A stretch of 64,000 nucleotides of DNA from Sphingobacterium sp. UBA5670 (GTDB lineage: Bacteria; Bacteroidota; Bacteroidia; Sphingobacteriales; Sphingobacteriaceae). The stretch lies in assembly GCF_002420705.1 (NCBI RefSeq), contig NZ_DIIM01000021.1, positions 103,561-167,560 on the forward strand. Reading direction: 5' to 3'. Below are positions 53,238 to 63,522 of this stretch, piece by piece; the stretch's first letter is position 1, and the number at the start of each line of letters is the position of its first letter. The notes under the pieces were generated by a model that was not told the origin of the DNA, did not search any database, and was given only the letters and a program-made list of their open reading frames with translations. The position numbers and the translations under genes were made by a program.

Positions 53238-54356
53238 ATGGCACAAAGAACGATGACTTTAAAACCTTTCCTTACACTTATTACAGCAGCAGCATTATTA
53301 TCGTCCTGTGGAGGCAACCAAGAACAACCGCAAGAGCAGGCAGTTACTGTTGACTTTATCGAATTATCTCCTACCCACGCGGAGACCGAAAAAAAATATC
53401 CTGGTACATTAGAGGGGACCGTCAACGTCGATGTCAAAGCGCAGGTAACGGGTTATCTTGATCAGATTTATGTCAAAGAAGGAGACTATGTTTACCAGGG
53501 TCAACCCCTTTTCAAAATAAAAGCTGATGTCTACAACGAACAAGTAAACAACAGCAAGGCAGCTTACCAAGCTGCTTTATCGGCAGAACAAAATGCGAAA
53601 TTGGAGATTGAGAAAATCAAACCACTTGTTGAGGGTAAAGTGTATACCGAATTACAGTTAAAAACTGCAGAGGCCAATTACGCCGCAGCTAAAGCACAGG
53701 TAGCGCAAGCACAAGCTGCACTCGGTTCATCTCAAATAAATGCCAAATTTACGTTGATCAATGCACCAGTGAGTGGTTATATCGGCCGTATTCCTAATCG
53801 GATCGGAAATTTAATTACCGCAGCAGATGCGACACCTTTAACAACGCTATCTGAAATCAATACCGTAAATGTGTATTTTTCATTAAGTGAGGCCGATTTT
53901 ATAGCCTTTATTAAAGATCAGAATAACAAATCATCCAATCAACAAGCAACGCTATTACTGGCTGATGGAACGGCATACAACCATTCGGGGAAAGTAGAGT
54001 TAGCTAGTGGTAACATCGACAGAACAACCGGAAGCATGGCACTTAAAGCAAGTTTCATCAATCCTGAAAAAATTCTCCGTTCAGGTGGCTCAGCAAAAGT
54101 AATCTTGAAAAAAACGCATGAAAACGTATTGTTGGTACCTATGGCCGCTGTCAAGGATATTCAAGACCGCTATTTCGTGTATGTTATTGGTGAGAAAAAT
54201 AAAATTTCCATGAAACAGATTGAAATTGCAGGAAATACAGCTAACGCCTATTTACTAAAATCAGGACTCACAGCTGGTGAAAAAATCGTTATGAATAGAA
54301 TTGATATGCTTAATGACGGAATGCAAGTTCAACCGACTAAGAAATCCACCATGTAA
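53238..54356 (+). CDS. RND efflux periplasmic adaptor, copy 2
   Basis: The 372-residue protein has a lipobox (ALLSSCGGN, Cys about 24). It has the lipoyl-like halves VNVDVKAQVTGYLDQIYVKEGDYVYQGQPLFKI and LINAPVSGYIGRIPNRIGNLI with an alpha-hairpin, typical of MFP adaptors. It is clearly paralogous to the adaptor at 44120. It is the first gene of the second operon; a 117-base gap without a terminator separates it from the pump gene. Confidence 0.92.
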   Translation: MAQRTMTLKPFLTLITAAALLSSCGGNQEQPQEQAVTVDFIELSPTHAETEKKYPGTLEGTVNVDVKAQVTGYLDQIYVKEGDYVYQGQPLFKIKADVYNEQVNNSKAAYQAALSAEQNAKLEIEKIKPLVEGKVYTELQLKTAEANYAAAKAQVAQAQAALGSSQINAKFTLINAPVSGYIGRIPNRIGNLITAADATPLTTLSEINTVNVYFSLSEADFIAFIKDQNNKSSNQQATLLLADGTAYNHSGKVELASGNIDRTTGSMALKASFINPEKILRSGGSAKVILKKTHENVLLVPMAAVKDIQDRYFVYVIGEKNKISMKQIEIAGNTANAYLLKSGLTAGEKIVMNRIDMLNDGMQVQPTKKSTM

Positions 54357-54473
54357 CAAGAATAGCAGGTATAGCAAAAGCTGAACTACTCAAAGAAGGG
54401 CAACAAGCCTATACATTCCGTATTCACTTTTGGAAAAAAATGGTACTAAAAGCTTTATAAAATTTAAACTAAA

Positions 54474-57400
54474 ATGTTAAAGAAATTTATTGACAGGCCA
54501 GTTTTGGCAACTGTTATATCTATCATATTTGTCATACTGGGGGTCATCGGTCTTTTTAGGCTACCTCAAACGCGATTCCCGGATATCGCCCCGCCCACGG
54601 TCCAAGTTACCGGAAGCTATCCCGGAGGAAATAGCGAAACAGTATTGAGATCGGTTGTGACACCCCTTGAAGAGCAAATCAATGGTGTGGAGGATATGGA
54701 ATACATTACATCTACTGCAAGTAATGATGGTACATTCTCTGTACGTATTGTCTTTAAAGCAGGTGTAAATCCAGATCAGGCAGCCGTAAATGTGCAAAAT
54801 AGGGTACAACAGGCTACTCCTATACTGCCACAGGAAGTTGTCCGAATGGGATTAACCACCTCCAAGCAACAAAATAGTATGATCATGATATTTAATATCT
54901 ATACAGAAGATAATAAAAAATATGATGAACTATTTTTACAGAATTATGTGAACATCAACTTGATCCCACAGATCAAGCGTGTACCTGGGGTCGGTCAGGC
55001 CATGGTATTCGGTTCCAAAGACTATTCGATGCGTGTATGGTTGAATCCGCAAAAAATGGCGAGTTATGGACTTGTGCCACAAGAAGTCATTGCTGCAATT
55101 TCCAAACAAAGTTTAGAGTCAGCTCCCGGAAAATTAGGTGAAGAGTCTAAAGCACCCTTGGAATATGTCATCAGATATAAAGGGAAAAAGAATCTTCCAG
55201 AGCAGTATGAAAACATTATCGTCAAAAACAATGACGTTCAGATCGTTCGTTTAAAGGATGTCGCACGTATTGAGTTTGGCTCGATCAGTTATAGTGGTAA
55301 TTCGCAAAATAACGGCCTCAATACCGTTACCATTGGTATATTCCAAACATCAGGCTCCAACGCCAATGAAATTGAAATCGGAATCGATAAACAGATTGAA
55401 ATAGCGCAACGCTCTTTCCCTCCTGGGATCAAGATTTTTAAATTGATCAGTACCAAAGAGCGCTTGGATGAAAGTACGGCACAAGTACGTTCGACATTGA
55501 TTGAAGCCTTCATTTTGGTTTTCCTCGTTGTATTTTTGTTCCTACAGGATATACGGTCGACTATTATTCCAGCAATCGCAGTTCCGGTAGCCATCGTAGG
55601 TACTTTTTTCTTCCTGCTGGTGTTTGGCTTTACCATCAATATATTGACGCTATTTGCCTTAGTACTCGCCATTGGTATTGTTGTCGATGATGCAATTGTC
55701 GTTGTCGAAGCAGTACATGGAAAGATGGAGACTTCCAATTTAACAGGTAAACAGGCTACCCATAGTGCCATGAGTGAAATTACAGGGGCTGTAATCTCCA
55801 TTACCTTGGTTATGTGTGCAGTTTTTATTCCCATTGGATTTATGACAGGTTCATCGGGCATGTTTTATAAACAGTTTGCCTATACCCTTGTTATCGCCAT
55901 TGTGATCTCTGCAATCAATGCCTTGACACTGACACCAGCACTCTGCGCATTATTGCTTAAAAATACGCACGCCGAAAATCACGATGGGCAGCCCCCAAAA
56001 ACAGGATTTTCTCAACGTTTTTTCAAAGCGTTTAACGCTGGCTTCGAAAACATGACCAACCGATACGTTGGTTCATTAAAATTTCTGGCAAAGAAAAAAT
56101 GGATTTCGGCACTTTTGATCCTGGCTACAATTGGCGTTGCGGGGTACCTCATGACAAGCACTTCCAAAAGTTTCGTACCAATGGAAGATGATAACTTTGT
56201 CGTCTACAGTCTGGAAATGCCCCCAGGAACGGGACTTGATCGAACCACAAAAGCGGTAGAAAAAATCGAAAAACTACTTGCCGATATCCCTTCTATTGAA
56301 AGCCATACAAGTATTACTGGATTCAATATGATCGGTAACAACTCCAGCGCAGCCTATGCAACAGGATTTATACGCCTGAAAGACAAAAAGAAGCGTGGCG
56401 AGATGAACGATATCGATCAGATTCACCAAGTGATCTCGCAAAAATTATCCAGTGTTAAGGAAGGTAATGCAATGGCTTTTCGCTCTCCTCCAGTGGATGG
56501 TTATGGTATGATGAATGGCGCAGAACTCGTCTTACAGGACAGAGCTGGTAAATCGCCGGTAGAACTCAAAGCAATGTCCGATTCCGTTATTGCACAAATT
56601 ATGAAACAACCAGGGGTGCAGTTTGCCTATACCATGTTCAGAGCAGATTATCCGCAGATGGAACTGGAAGTCGATGAAGACAAAGCCGCTCAACTCGGTG
56701 TAGACGTCAGTGAAATGCTTTCGTCCGTTCAAACTTACTTTGCGGGTGACCAATCATTGAATTTCAATCGTTTTGGTAAATTCTATCGGATAGCAGTTAA
56801 AGCGGATGGCATTTATAGAACCGATAAAGAAGCCTTCAACGAAATATTTGTCAAGAATAATCTTGGCCAAATGGTTCCGGTGAACACTTTGGTTACACTT
56901 CGTAAAGTTTATGGTCCTGAGTCGGTAACTCGTTATAATTTATACAATTCACTCACGATAAACGTGGTTAGTACGCCTGGTATCAGTAATGGTGCGATCA
57001 TGGAAACATTGGAGAAAAATGTATTGACTAAGTTACCGGGAGACTATAGCTACGAATGGACGGGACTTAGCTTGGAAGAGAAGTCATCAGGCAATCAAAC
57101 CGTACTTATCCTAGCATTAAGCTTACTATTTGTATATTTCTTACTATCAGCACAGTATGAAAGTTATTTATTGCCCCTTGCCGTTCTGTTATCAATTCCA
57201 ACAGGTATGATCGGCTCTTTCCTAGGAACACGTGCTATTGGATTGGACAACAATATCTACGTCCAGGTCGGCTTGATCATGCTCATCGGTCTTTTGGCAA
57301 AAAATGCCATTTTGATTGTTGAATTTGCTTTACAGCGGAGAAGAGCAGGCTCCTCACTCATTGATTCGGCTTTGGAAGGCGCAAGAGCGCGTCTACGCCC

Positions 57401-57635
57401 AATCTTGATGACTTCATTGGCTTTCATTGCGGGTATGGTACCCTTGATGTTTGCTACCGGCGGAACGGCTACAGGTAACCATTCCATCAGTACAGGAGCA
57501 GCAATGGGTATGTTAAGCGGCGTTATCCTTGGGGTAATTATTATACCATTACTGTACCTGGTGTTCCAATATTTGCAAGAAAAAGTTTCGGGTAAAAAGC
57601 TTACGGACAATACAGTACACAATACAAACGATTAA
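54474..57635 (+). CDS. RND (HAE1) efflux pump inner-membrane subunit, copy 2
   Basis: The 1053-residue protein has the same layout as the pump at 45336: MLKKFIDRPVLATVISIIFV opening, DD proton relay in IGIVVDDAIVVVEAVHGKM, and LLAKNAILIVEFALQRRR in the second half. The two are paralogues that differ most in the periplasmic docking and binding loops, so they likely have different substrates. The outer-membrane factor starts one base after its stop codon. Confidence 0.95.
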   Translation: MLKKFIDRPVLATVISIIFVILGVIGLFRLPQTRFPDIAPPTVQVTGSYPGGNSETVLRSVVTPLEEQINGVEDMEYITSTASNDGTFSVRIVFKAGVNPDQAAVNVQNRVQQATPILPQEVVRMGLTTSKQQNSMIMIFNIYTEDNKKYDELFLQNYVNINLIPQIKRVPGVGQAMVFGSKDYSMRVWLNPQKMASYGLVPQEVIAAISKQSLESAPGKLGEESKAPLEYVIRYKGKKNLPEQYENIIVKNNDVQIVRLKDVARIEFGSISYSGNSQNNGLNTVTIGIFQTSGSNANEIEIGIDKQIEIAQRSFPPGIKIFKLISTKERLDESTAQVRSTLIEAFILVFLVVFLFLQDIRSTIIPAIAVPVAIVGTFFFLLVFGFTINILTLFALVLAIGIVVDDAIVVVEAVHGKMETSNLTGKQATHSAMSEITGAVISITLVMCAVFIPIGFMTGSSGMFYKQFAYTLVIAIVISAINALTLTPALCALLLKNTHAENHDGQPPKTGFSQRFFKAFNAGFENMTNRYVGSLKFLAKKKWISALLILATIGVAGYLMTSTSKSFVPMEDDNFVVYSLEMPPGTGLDRTTKAVEKIEKLLADIPSIESHTSITGFNMIGNNSSAAYATGFIRLKDKKKRGEMNDIDQIHQVISQKLSSVKEGNAMAFRSPPVDGYGMMNGAELVLQDRAGKSPVELKAMSDSVIAQIMKQPGVQFAYTMFRADYPQMELEVDEDKAAQLGVDVSEMLSSVQTYFAGDQSLNFNRFGKFYRIAVKADGIYRTDKEAFNEIFVKNNLGQMVPVNTLVTLRKVYGPESVTRYNLYNSLTINVVSTPGISNGAIMETLEKNVLTKLPGDYSYEWTGLSLEEKSSGNQTVLILALSLLFVYFLLSAQYESYLLPLAVLLSIPTGMIGSFLGTRAIGLDNNIYVQVGLIMLIGLLAKNAILIVEFALQRRRAGSSLIDSALEGARARLRPILMTSLAFIAGMVPLMFATGGTATGNHSISTGAAMGMLSGVILGVIIIPLLYLVFQYLQEKVSGKKLTDNTVHNTND

Positions 57636-57636
57636 A

Positions 57637-59073
57637 ATGAAAAAATTTCATCACTATATAACAATTTTCGCAAGCACTACCCTGTTGTTGTCCGCATGCA
57701 GCGTGGGGAAAAAATACACACGTCAGGAGATAGCAATGCCCGAAAATTTCAAAAACAGCGAGGTTGTTCTCACGTCCGATACGCTACAGCTATCCTGGCG
57801 TAAATTTGTACAGGACCCCTTATTGACCTCACTCATTGAGAAGGCTTTGTCCAATAATACGGACGTCAATGTAGCACTCCTCAACATGCAACAATTAGAA
57901 CTCGCCTACAAGCAGTCTAAGAAAGGGTTACTGCCAACAGCTGATTTAAGCATTGGAGCGAACAGAACCTGGTTATCGAGCAACTCCTTGAATGGTTCAC
58001 TGAGTGACCAATTTATTGGAACACCCTATATGGACGATTATAGTGCCACGCTTAGATTATCTTGGGAAGCCGATATCTGGGGAAAGGTAAAAATGCAAAA
58101 AGAGGAATCTATGGCCAATTTTTTTGGCCAGAAGGAAAATCTTTCCGCATTAAAAACACGCCTTATTGTACAGGTCATCCAGTCCTATTATAATCTGATT
58201 GCTTTGGATGAGCAGCTTAAGATTGCACAAAAAAATGTTCTATTGAGCGACAGCACACTTAGCATGATACGTTTGCAATACAACTCATCACTGGTCAGCT
58301 CGCTTGCTGTGGAGCAAGCCGAAGCTCAGAAGAAAACTGCTGAATTGTTGATTCCCCTAGCCCATCAAAATATGGAGGTCGAAGAAAATGCACTGAGCAT
58401 TCTTTGCGGAGGTTTCCCAGAGGGCATTCAACGTACAGCAAGTTTAGATGATACGATCGTTGGCAACGGGCTAGCTACGGGAGTGCCGGCCGAACTCTTG
58501 AGCCGCAGATCAGATGTCAGAGCAGCTGAATACGCTGTAGTTGCTGCCACAAGCAGAATGGGACTTGCTAAAGCAGCGATGTACCCTTCCATAAGCTTGA
58601 CACCATCCATCGGTACAAACTCCATTCAATTTAACAAATGGTTCGATTTACCGGGTTCTATTGTGAAAACAATAGCGGGGAATATCGCACAGCCAATTTT
58701 CCAGAAAGGAGCTTTAAAAACAAACTATGAGATATCGGTCATCGAACGCGAAAAAATAGCTTTGCAGTTTAAACAATCGGTTATGGTCGCAGTTTCAGAA
58801 GTTTCTGATGCCTTGGCAAAAATCAAACATACGGAACAGCGCCTGCAACTTATCCATGCCAAATCAAATGCCCTCGCCAAAGCCACCGCCGATGCAGCCC
58901 TACTTTACAAAAGTGGGATGGCAAACTATTTGGAGGTGATAACTGCCCAAAACAATGCACTTCAAAATGATTTGGAACGTATTACAGTAAAACGGGAAAA
59001 GCTCAACGCAGCCATAGATCTTTACCGTGCACTGGGTGGCGGAACAGATACTTTACCACCAAATACGCCATAG
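57637..59073 (+). CDS. TolC-like outer-membrane factor, copy 2
   Basis: The 478-residue protein has a lipobox (LLLSACSVG) and both NodT/TolC repeats (LNMQQLELAYKQSKKGLLP with LRLSWEADIWGKV; RRSDVRAAEYAVVAATSRMG with YLEVITAQNNALQNDLERI). It starts one base after the pump gene, so translation is coupled. It is the outer channel of the second efflux system. A terminator follows. Confidence 0.93.
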   Translation: MKKFHHYITIFASTTLLLSACSVGKKYTRQEIAMPENFKNSEVVLTSDTLQLSWRKFVQDPLLTSLIEKALSNNTDVNVALLNMQQLELAYKQSKKGLLPTADLSIGANRTWLSSNSLNGSLSDQFIGTPYMDDYSATLRLSWEADIWGKVKMQKEESMANFFGQKENLSALKTRLIVQVIQSYYNLIALDEQLKIAQKNVLLSDSTLSMIRLQYNSSLVSSLAVEQAEAQKKTAELLIPLAHQNMEVEENALSILCGGFPEGIQRTASLDDTIVGNGLATGVPAELLSRRSDVRAAEYAVVAATSRMGLAKAAMYPSISLTPSIGTNSIQFNKWFDLPGSIVKTIAGNIAQPIFQKGALKTNYEISVIEREKIALQFKQSVMVAVSEVSDALAKIKHTEQRLQLIHAKSNALAKATADAALLYKSGMANYLEVITAQNNALQNDLERITVKREKLNAAIDLYRALGGGTDTLPPNTP

Positions 59074-59106
59074 AATCACAAAATAAAGGCAACTGACTAA
59101 ATATAT

Positions 59107-59140
59107 GCCCCTAGAAGCAAAAACTTTCTAGGGGCTTTTT
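59107..59140 (+). terminator. Terminator of the second RND operon
   Basis: A 10-bp GC-rich stem (GCCCCTAGAA at 59107-59116 with 59126-59135) is followed by a run of T, 33 bases after the outer-membrane factor stop. Confidence 0.9.
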
Positions 59141-59364
59141 CATTACTTTTTTGCAGCTGCGCCCAAAATTCCTTATCTTCGGGTAAATACAAATATGATG
59201 AATAGAACGAGTTGTCTTCCTCCTCCAATAGCGTAATATTTTTTCTCTATATTACTGAAGCACAATACCAGAAATGGACCGAATTGCTGTGCTTCTTATT
59301 TTCTATCAATTTTATTATTTAACACCTTTCGTCCTTAATGGACGGAACTGGAAGACAATTTCTT

Positions 59365-60234
59365 ATGAAACATTCATATTTCATGCTGCACCTTGCTGTG
59401 CTGTGCCTGGGACTATCTGGCGTATTTGGAAAAGTGATTTCACTCAACGAGGGGATACTCACATGGTACCGTGTATTTTTAGCTGCCGTTATCCTATTTT
59501 TTATTCTAAAATGGTATAAAATACCTACAGATTTTACTTTCAAAGAGAAACTTCATATTGCAAAAAATGGGCTACTATTGACAGCATCCTGGCTATTATT
59601 CTATGCTAGCATCAAATATTCAAACATTTCCATCGGCGTGATCTGCTACTGTATGGCAAGTTTTTTCACCGCTATTTTTGCACCGATAATCAATAAAACC
59701 AAAATCAGATTGTCTGAACTTCTGTTGAGTGGACTTACGTTGTGCGGTATTGCACTGATATTTCACTTCGATACCTCACACCAGCTGGGCATAGTCTTAG
59801 GGATAATTTCTCCGGCTTTTGCCTCACTCTATGCGGTTCACAATGAAAAATTGACCAAAAAGTACAACGCAATATGCATTAACTATTATCAAATGATCGG
59901 TGGAACAATAGGGTTGGTATGTCTACTTCCTTTTTACATTCAACACTATCCAATCAGCACTTTCATTCCCAATGCCCTGGATATTTTCTATCTGATCATC
60001 CTATCTTTATGTTGCACTGTGGGAGTCTATCTCGCATTTACAGAAATCTTAAAGAAGATATCAGCATTTACATTGAACTTAAGCTTAAATCTTGAGCCAG
60101 TATATGCTATTTTGATTGCATTTTTACTTCTTAATGAAGCAAGAGAATTAAACCTATCCTTCTATGTTGGACTGCTTTTGGTTGTTTCATCTGTGTTATT
60201 ACAATATTGGATCAGCAGTAAAAAGAGCGCTTAA
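59365..60234 (+). CDS. EamA-type (DMT) transporter
   Basis: The start MKHSYFMLHLAVLCLG at 59365 is preferred; an ATG nine codons earlier is possible. About 290 residues form ten TM helices in two EamA repeats (LAVLCLGLSGVFGKVISLNEG...; GIISPAFASLYAVHNEKLT...). DMT transporters of this group export amino acids or metabolites; the substrate is unknown. It is monocistronic with a hairpin after it. Confidence 0.88.
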   Translation: MKHSYFMLHLAVLCLGLSGVFGKVISLNEGILTWYRVFLAAVILFFILKWYKIPTDFTFKEKLHIAKNGLLLTASWLLFYASIKYSNISIGVICYCMASFFTAIFAPIINKTKIRLSELLLSGLTLCGIALIFHFDTSHQLGIVLGIISPAFASLYAVHNEKLTKKYNAICINYYQMIGGTIGLVCLLPFYIQHYPISTFIPNALDIFYLIILSLCCTVGVYLAFTEILKKISAFTLNLSLNLEPVYAILIAFLLLNEARELNLSFYVGLLLVVSSVLLQYWISSKKSA

Positions 60235-60243
60235 CAACCTCCA

Positions 60244-60278
60244 TTCATTTCCCAGTCCAACTAAGATTGGGAAATGAA
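60244..60278. terminator. Possible terminator hairpin
   Basis: A perfect 11-bp stem (TTCATTTCCCA at 60244-60254 with 60268-60278) and a 13-base loop lie just after the transporter stop. Only a short T run follows. Confidence 0.55.
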
Positions 60279-60468
60279 CATTGTTTCCTCCTTGTGCCAA
60301 GCAGGTAGCCCCGATAAACAGGTAGCCCCAAAAAAACATGTTGAAAAGAAAAATGTGTATCATTTTCAACAAAGCCTTATATTTATGAAACGATTCGGGT
60401 TTTAATTCCAAAACCAGCACAACCGGTCAAGCAATTTATTATATATACATTAAATAGATAGTTCCGTT

Positions 60469-60834
60469 ATGAGCAATAGCAGTACAGAAAACAAATTTGT
60501 TAACCAGCAGATCCAATACCTTGAGTTTGTATCAAGCGACCTTGAACGTGCCAAAGCATTCTACTCAACGAGTTTCGGTTGGGAGTTTACGGATTACGGG
60601 CCAGCATATACGGCTTTTGGCGGAAAATATGTTGATGGTGGTTTTACACTTGGTGCCCCCATAAATGGCAGTATTCTCGTCGTTATCTATGCCGACGATC
60701 TGCAAGCTACGCGTGATCAGGTTATCCGTGCTGGCGGGACTATATTAAAAGATATTTTTAGCTTTCCGGGTGGAAAAAGATTTCAGTTCCAGGATCCTGA
60801 CGGATATGAATTGGCCGTATGGACTGTTGAATAA
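60469..60834 (+). CDS. VOC (glyoxalase/bleomycin-resistance) family protein
   Basis: The 121-residue single VOC domain has the paired beta-alpha-beta-beta units: IQYLEFVSSDLERAKAFYSTSFGWEF and VVIYADDLQATRDQVIRAGGTI, ending FQFQDPDGYELAVWTVE with the conserved DPDG-x-E metal region. Members act on small electrophiles or bind drugs; the substrate is unknown. Directly upstream, CAGGTAGCCCC occurs twice (60302-60312, 60319-60329). A strong bidirectional terminator follows. Confidence 0.88.
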   Translation: MSNSSTENKFVNQQIQYLEFVSSDLERAKAFYSTSFGWEFTDYGPAYTAFGGKYVDGGFTLGAPINGSILVVIYADDLQATRDQVIRAGGTILKDIFSFPGGKRFQFQDPDGYELAVWTVE

Positions 60835-60856
60835 AAGTTGAATACAATATATACTG

Positions 60857-60901
60857 AAATACAAAGCCCCCATATTTTTCTCATATGGGGGCTTTGTATT
60901 T
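60857..60901. terminator. Very strong bidirectional terminator hairpin
   Basis: A perfect 19-bp inverted repeat (60857-60875 with 60883-60901) with a 7-base T-rich loop lies between the convergent VOC and DEAD-box helicase genes. Confidence 0.92.
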
Positions 60902-60906
60902 TAAAA

Positions 60907-62133
60907 TCAGGCTCTTTTAGCTTTCTGATAGTTTTTATTTTTATTCCTATTGAAACGCTTCTTTTTATGCTGTGGATTCTTTTTGGCAGGATTGTAAGTA
61001 GGTCCCGCTTCAAACCCCTCTGGCAATGGAAGTTGTTCAATCGGATAACCTATTAAATTCTCAATCTGAGCGAAACGATTTTGGTCTTTCTCATTGACAA
61101 AGGTAATGGCTGTTCCTGTAGTCGCTGCCCGCGCAGTACGTCCAATACGGTGTACGTAGTCTTCCGGATCCGGTGGAACATCGTAATTAACGACCAAACT
61201 GATCCCCACCACATCGATACCGCGAGATATCACATCTGTCCCTACCAGTACCCGTACCTGACGAGACCGGAATCTGGCCATGATATCCTCCCGTTTCGAC
61301 TGCTCGAGATCCGAATGGAAACCCTCCGCATCAATCCCCTGCTTCTGTAATTCCTGAGCGAGAAGTTTGACTGTAGTTTTTTGGGATGCAAAAATAATAA
61401 CTGATACATAGTTGGGATCCTTCAGTATATTCTTCAGAAGCTCCATTTTCTGTTGATCATAGGCAAGATATACTCGTTGATCTATCCCTTCCGAAGGTTT
61501 AGAAATGGCAATATTGACTTCCACAGGCTCTTGTAGAATTTTTCGGGCAAAAGACCTGATCTTCATCGGCATCGTAGCCGAAAACAAAAGCATCTGCTTT
61601 TTCTTCGGTAGATAACTTACAATACGTAAAATATCGTCTTGAAATCCCATATCCAGCATACTATCGGCTTCATCCAAAACAAAGTGCTTTAAATGAGAGA
61701 GATCAATCTTCATGGAGGTAAGATGACTTATCAACCTTCCCGGCGTAGCAACAATAATATTTACCCCCTCTCGTATGGCCCGTTTTTGCTGTTCATACCC
61801 CATACCATCACCACCACCATAAATGGCTATGGATGTTGCACCCGTATAATAAGACATGCCCATAATCTGCTGGTCAATTTGCATAGCAAGTTCACGGGTC
61901 GGAACAAGGATAATAGCGAGGATAGATTCCCTTGAATTCCGTGCTATTGCATCGAGGATCGGCAACATATAAGCTGCTGTTTTACCTGTACCTGTCTGTG
62001 CACAGGCAATCATATCTTTTCCCTCTTTAATAATCGGGATGGTCTGTTCTTGGATCGGCGTAGCCTCCTCAAACATCATACTTTCTAAACCTTCTTCCAA
62101 AGTTGGAACAAAGCCAAATTCATCAAATCTCAA
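60907..62133 (-). CDS. DEAD-box RNA helicase (RhlE-like)
   Basis: The 408-residue helicase has the full motif set: Q region, motif I ACAQTGTGKTA, Ia PTRELAMQ, II VLDEADSMLDMGF, III FSATMP, and VI HRIGRTARAA. A basic C-terminal tail follows (KKNPQHKKKRFNRNKNK). The start is TTG at 62133; no ATG fits in frame. The lineage-specific RhlE-like type remodels rRNA or mRNA structure. It is probably a single gene. Confidence 0.93.
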   Translation of the reverse strand: MRFDEFGFVPTLEEGLESMMFEEATPIQEQTIPIIKEGKDMIACAQTGTGKTAAYMLPILDAIARNSRESILAIILVPTRELAMQIDQQIMGMSYYTGATSIAIYGGGDGMGYEQQKRAIREGVNIIVATPGRLISHLTSMKIDLSHLKHFVLDEADSMLDMGFQDDILRIVSYLPKKKQMLLFSATMPMKIRSFARKILQEPVEVNIAISKPSEGIDQRVYLAYDQQKMELLKNILKDPNYVSVIIFASQKTTVKLLAQELQKQGIDAEGFHSDLEQSKREDIMARFRSRQVRVLVGTDVISRGIDVVGISLVVNYDVPPDPEDYVHRIGRTARAATTGTAITFVNEKDQNRFAQIENLIGYPIEQLPLPEGFEAGPTYNPAKKNPQHKKKRFNRNKNKNYQKAKRA

Positions 62134-62334
62134 CGTATTGTTTTTATTGTTGTGCCCTAAATTACTAAATCTAATTCATAAAAGTCTAAAATTAATACCT
62201 ATAGCTCGTTATCCGCTGTCAAATAGATGTCCAAATAGAATTAATCCATGAGGAAATCAGAAATAAATTTGACCGAAAACAACTGTCCTACACATTCCTG
62301 TAAGTCAAGCATACGACTGCTATCTATTCAACAT

Positions 62335-63522
62335 CTAATCAATAACCTCTGTTTTCTTTGCGTCTGACACTGCGCTCAAAACGACATAGCCTAGCAAGCC
62401 AGCGCATAAAGATGCGATCAGAACCGCGAACTTTGCTTCTTCAATCAGCATGTTATCATCAAAAGATAGTATCGAGATGAAAATCGACATCGTGAAACCG
62501 ATTCCCCCCAACAAGCCTACACCAAAAATCTGTTTCCAGCCAGCCCCTTCCGGTAATTGCGCAATCTTCAATTTTTTAGCAATAAAACAGATCAAAAATA
62601 TGCCAATTGATTTACCAGCGATTAGGCCAAGGATAATACCGATCCCCAATTTTGAAGTCAAACCACCTATCATTTCCCCATGGATTGGAATAAGCGTATT
62701 CGCAAATGCAAACAAAGGAATGATAATGAAATTGACAGGTTTGGTCAATAGATGCTCAAGTTTTTCCAAGGGAGATTCTTCCGCATCCGGTGTTGTCGGC
62801 AGCGTCATGGCCACCAGCACGCCAGCAATTGTTGCATGAATACCCGAGTGGTGAACAAAGTACCAAATAAATAGTCCCGGAATCAGGTAAGCCCATATCG
62901 CTTTAACGCCCAATTTATTTAACACGATCAAAAACAGAAATATACCTAAAGCAATAAATAAATAGGTCGCATGAATACCATTGCTATAAAAGATCGCAAT
63001 AACCAATATGGCGAGTAGGTCGTCAACAATCGCTAGCGCAGCCAAAAAGATCTTAAGACTGGCAGGCACCTTATTTCCCAGAAGCGTGATAACCGCTAAA
63101 GCAAATGCAATATCCGTTGCCATAGGGATTCCCCAGCCGTTTGCAGTATCGGTTCCCTGATTTAATACAAAATAAATGATGGCAGGCAAAAGCGCCCCAC
63201 CAACCGCAGCCAAAATGGGCAGAATTGCTTTACTTGGCGATGAGAGTTCACCCTCTACAATTTCACGTTTTATCTCGAGCCCCACCAGTAAAAAGAAAAT
63301 CGCCATCAAACCATCGTTGAGCCACAACAACCACGAATATTTTAAATGAATATGACCGCTCTCAAAGCCTACTTCCCGGTTAAGAAATTCCATTACACTG
63401 GCATACAATGATGTATTTGCTACGATCAATGCCAGAATAACACAGGAAAAAAGTATAATTCCGCCTGCAAAGCTGGATTTTAAGAACTCTCTAAAGACAG
63501 TTAAATTGATAAGTTTTGACAT
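62335..63522 (-). CDS. nhaA: Na+/H+ antiporter NhaA
   Basis: The 395-residue protein has about 12 TM helices and the NhaA signature, including the active-site Asp pair in LAALAIVDDLLAILVIA (Asp163/164 equivalent), GWGIPMATDIAFALAV, and the C-terminal GIGFTMSIFI. NhaA exchanges Na+ for H+ at alkaline pH. It is divergent from the small protein at 63823, with a 300-base gap. Confidence 0.95.
   Translation of the reverse strand: MSKLINLTVFREFLKSSFAGGIILFSCVILALIVANTSLYASVMEFLNREVGFESGHIHLKYSWLLWLNDGLMAIFFLLVGLEIKREIVEGELSSPSKAILPILAAVGGALLPAIIYFVLNQGTDTANGWGIPMATDIAFALAVITLLGNKVPASLKIFLAALAIVDDLLAILVIAIFYSNGIHATYLFIALGIFLFLIVLNKLGVKAIWAYLIPGLFIWYFVHHSGIHATIAGVLVAMTLPTTPDAEESPLEKLEHLLTKPVNFIIIPLFAFANTLIPIHGEMIGGLTSKLGIGIILGLIAGKSIGIFLICFIAKKLKIAQLPEGAGWKQIFGVGLLGGIGFTMSIFISILSFDDNMLIEEAKFAVLIASLCAGLLGYVVLSAVSDAKKTEVID

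Noticed and set aside
55289..55861. Minus-strand 190-residue frame inside the second RND pump
   Set aside because: Antisense shadow of transmembrane codons; the pump gene is unambiguous.
60302..60329. Two copies of CAGGTAGCCCC considered as an operator or attachment site
   Set aside because: Only two copies 17 bases apart, with no symmetry and no integrase nearby; probably a local duplication.
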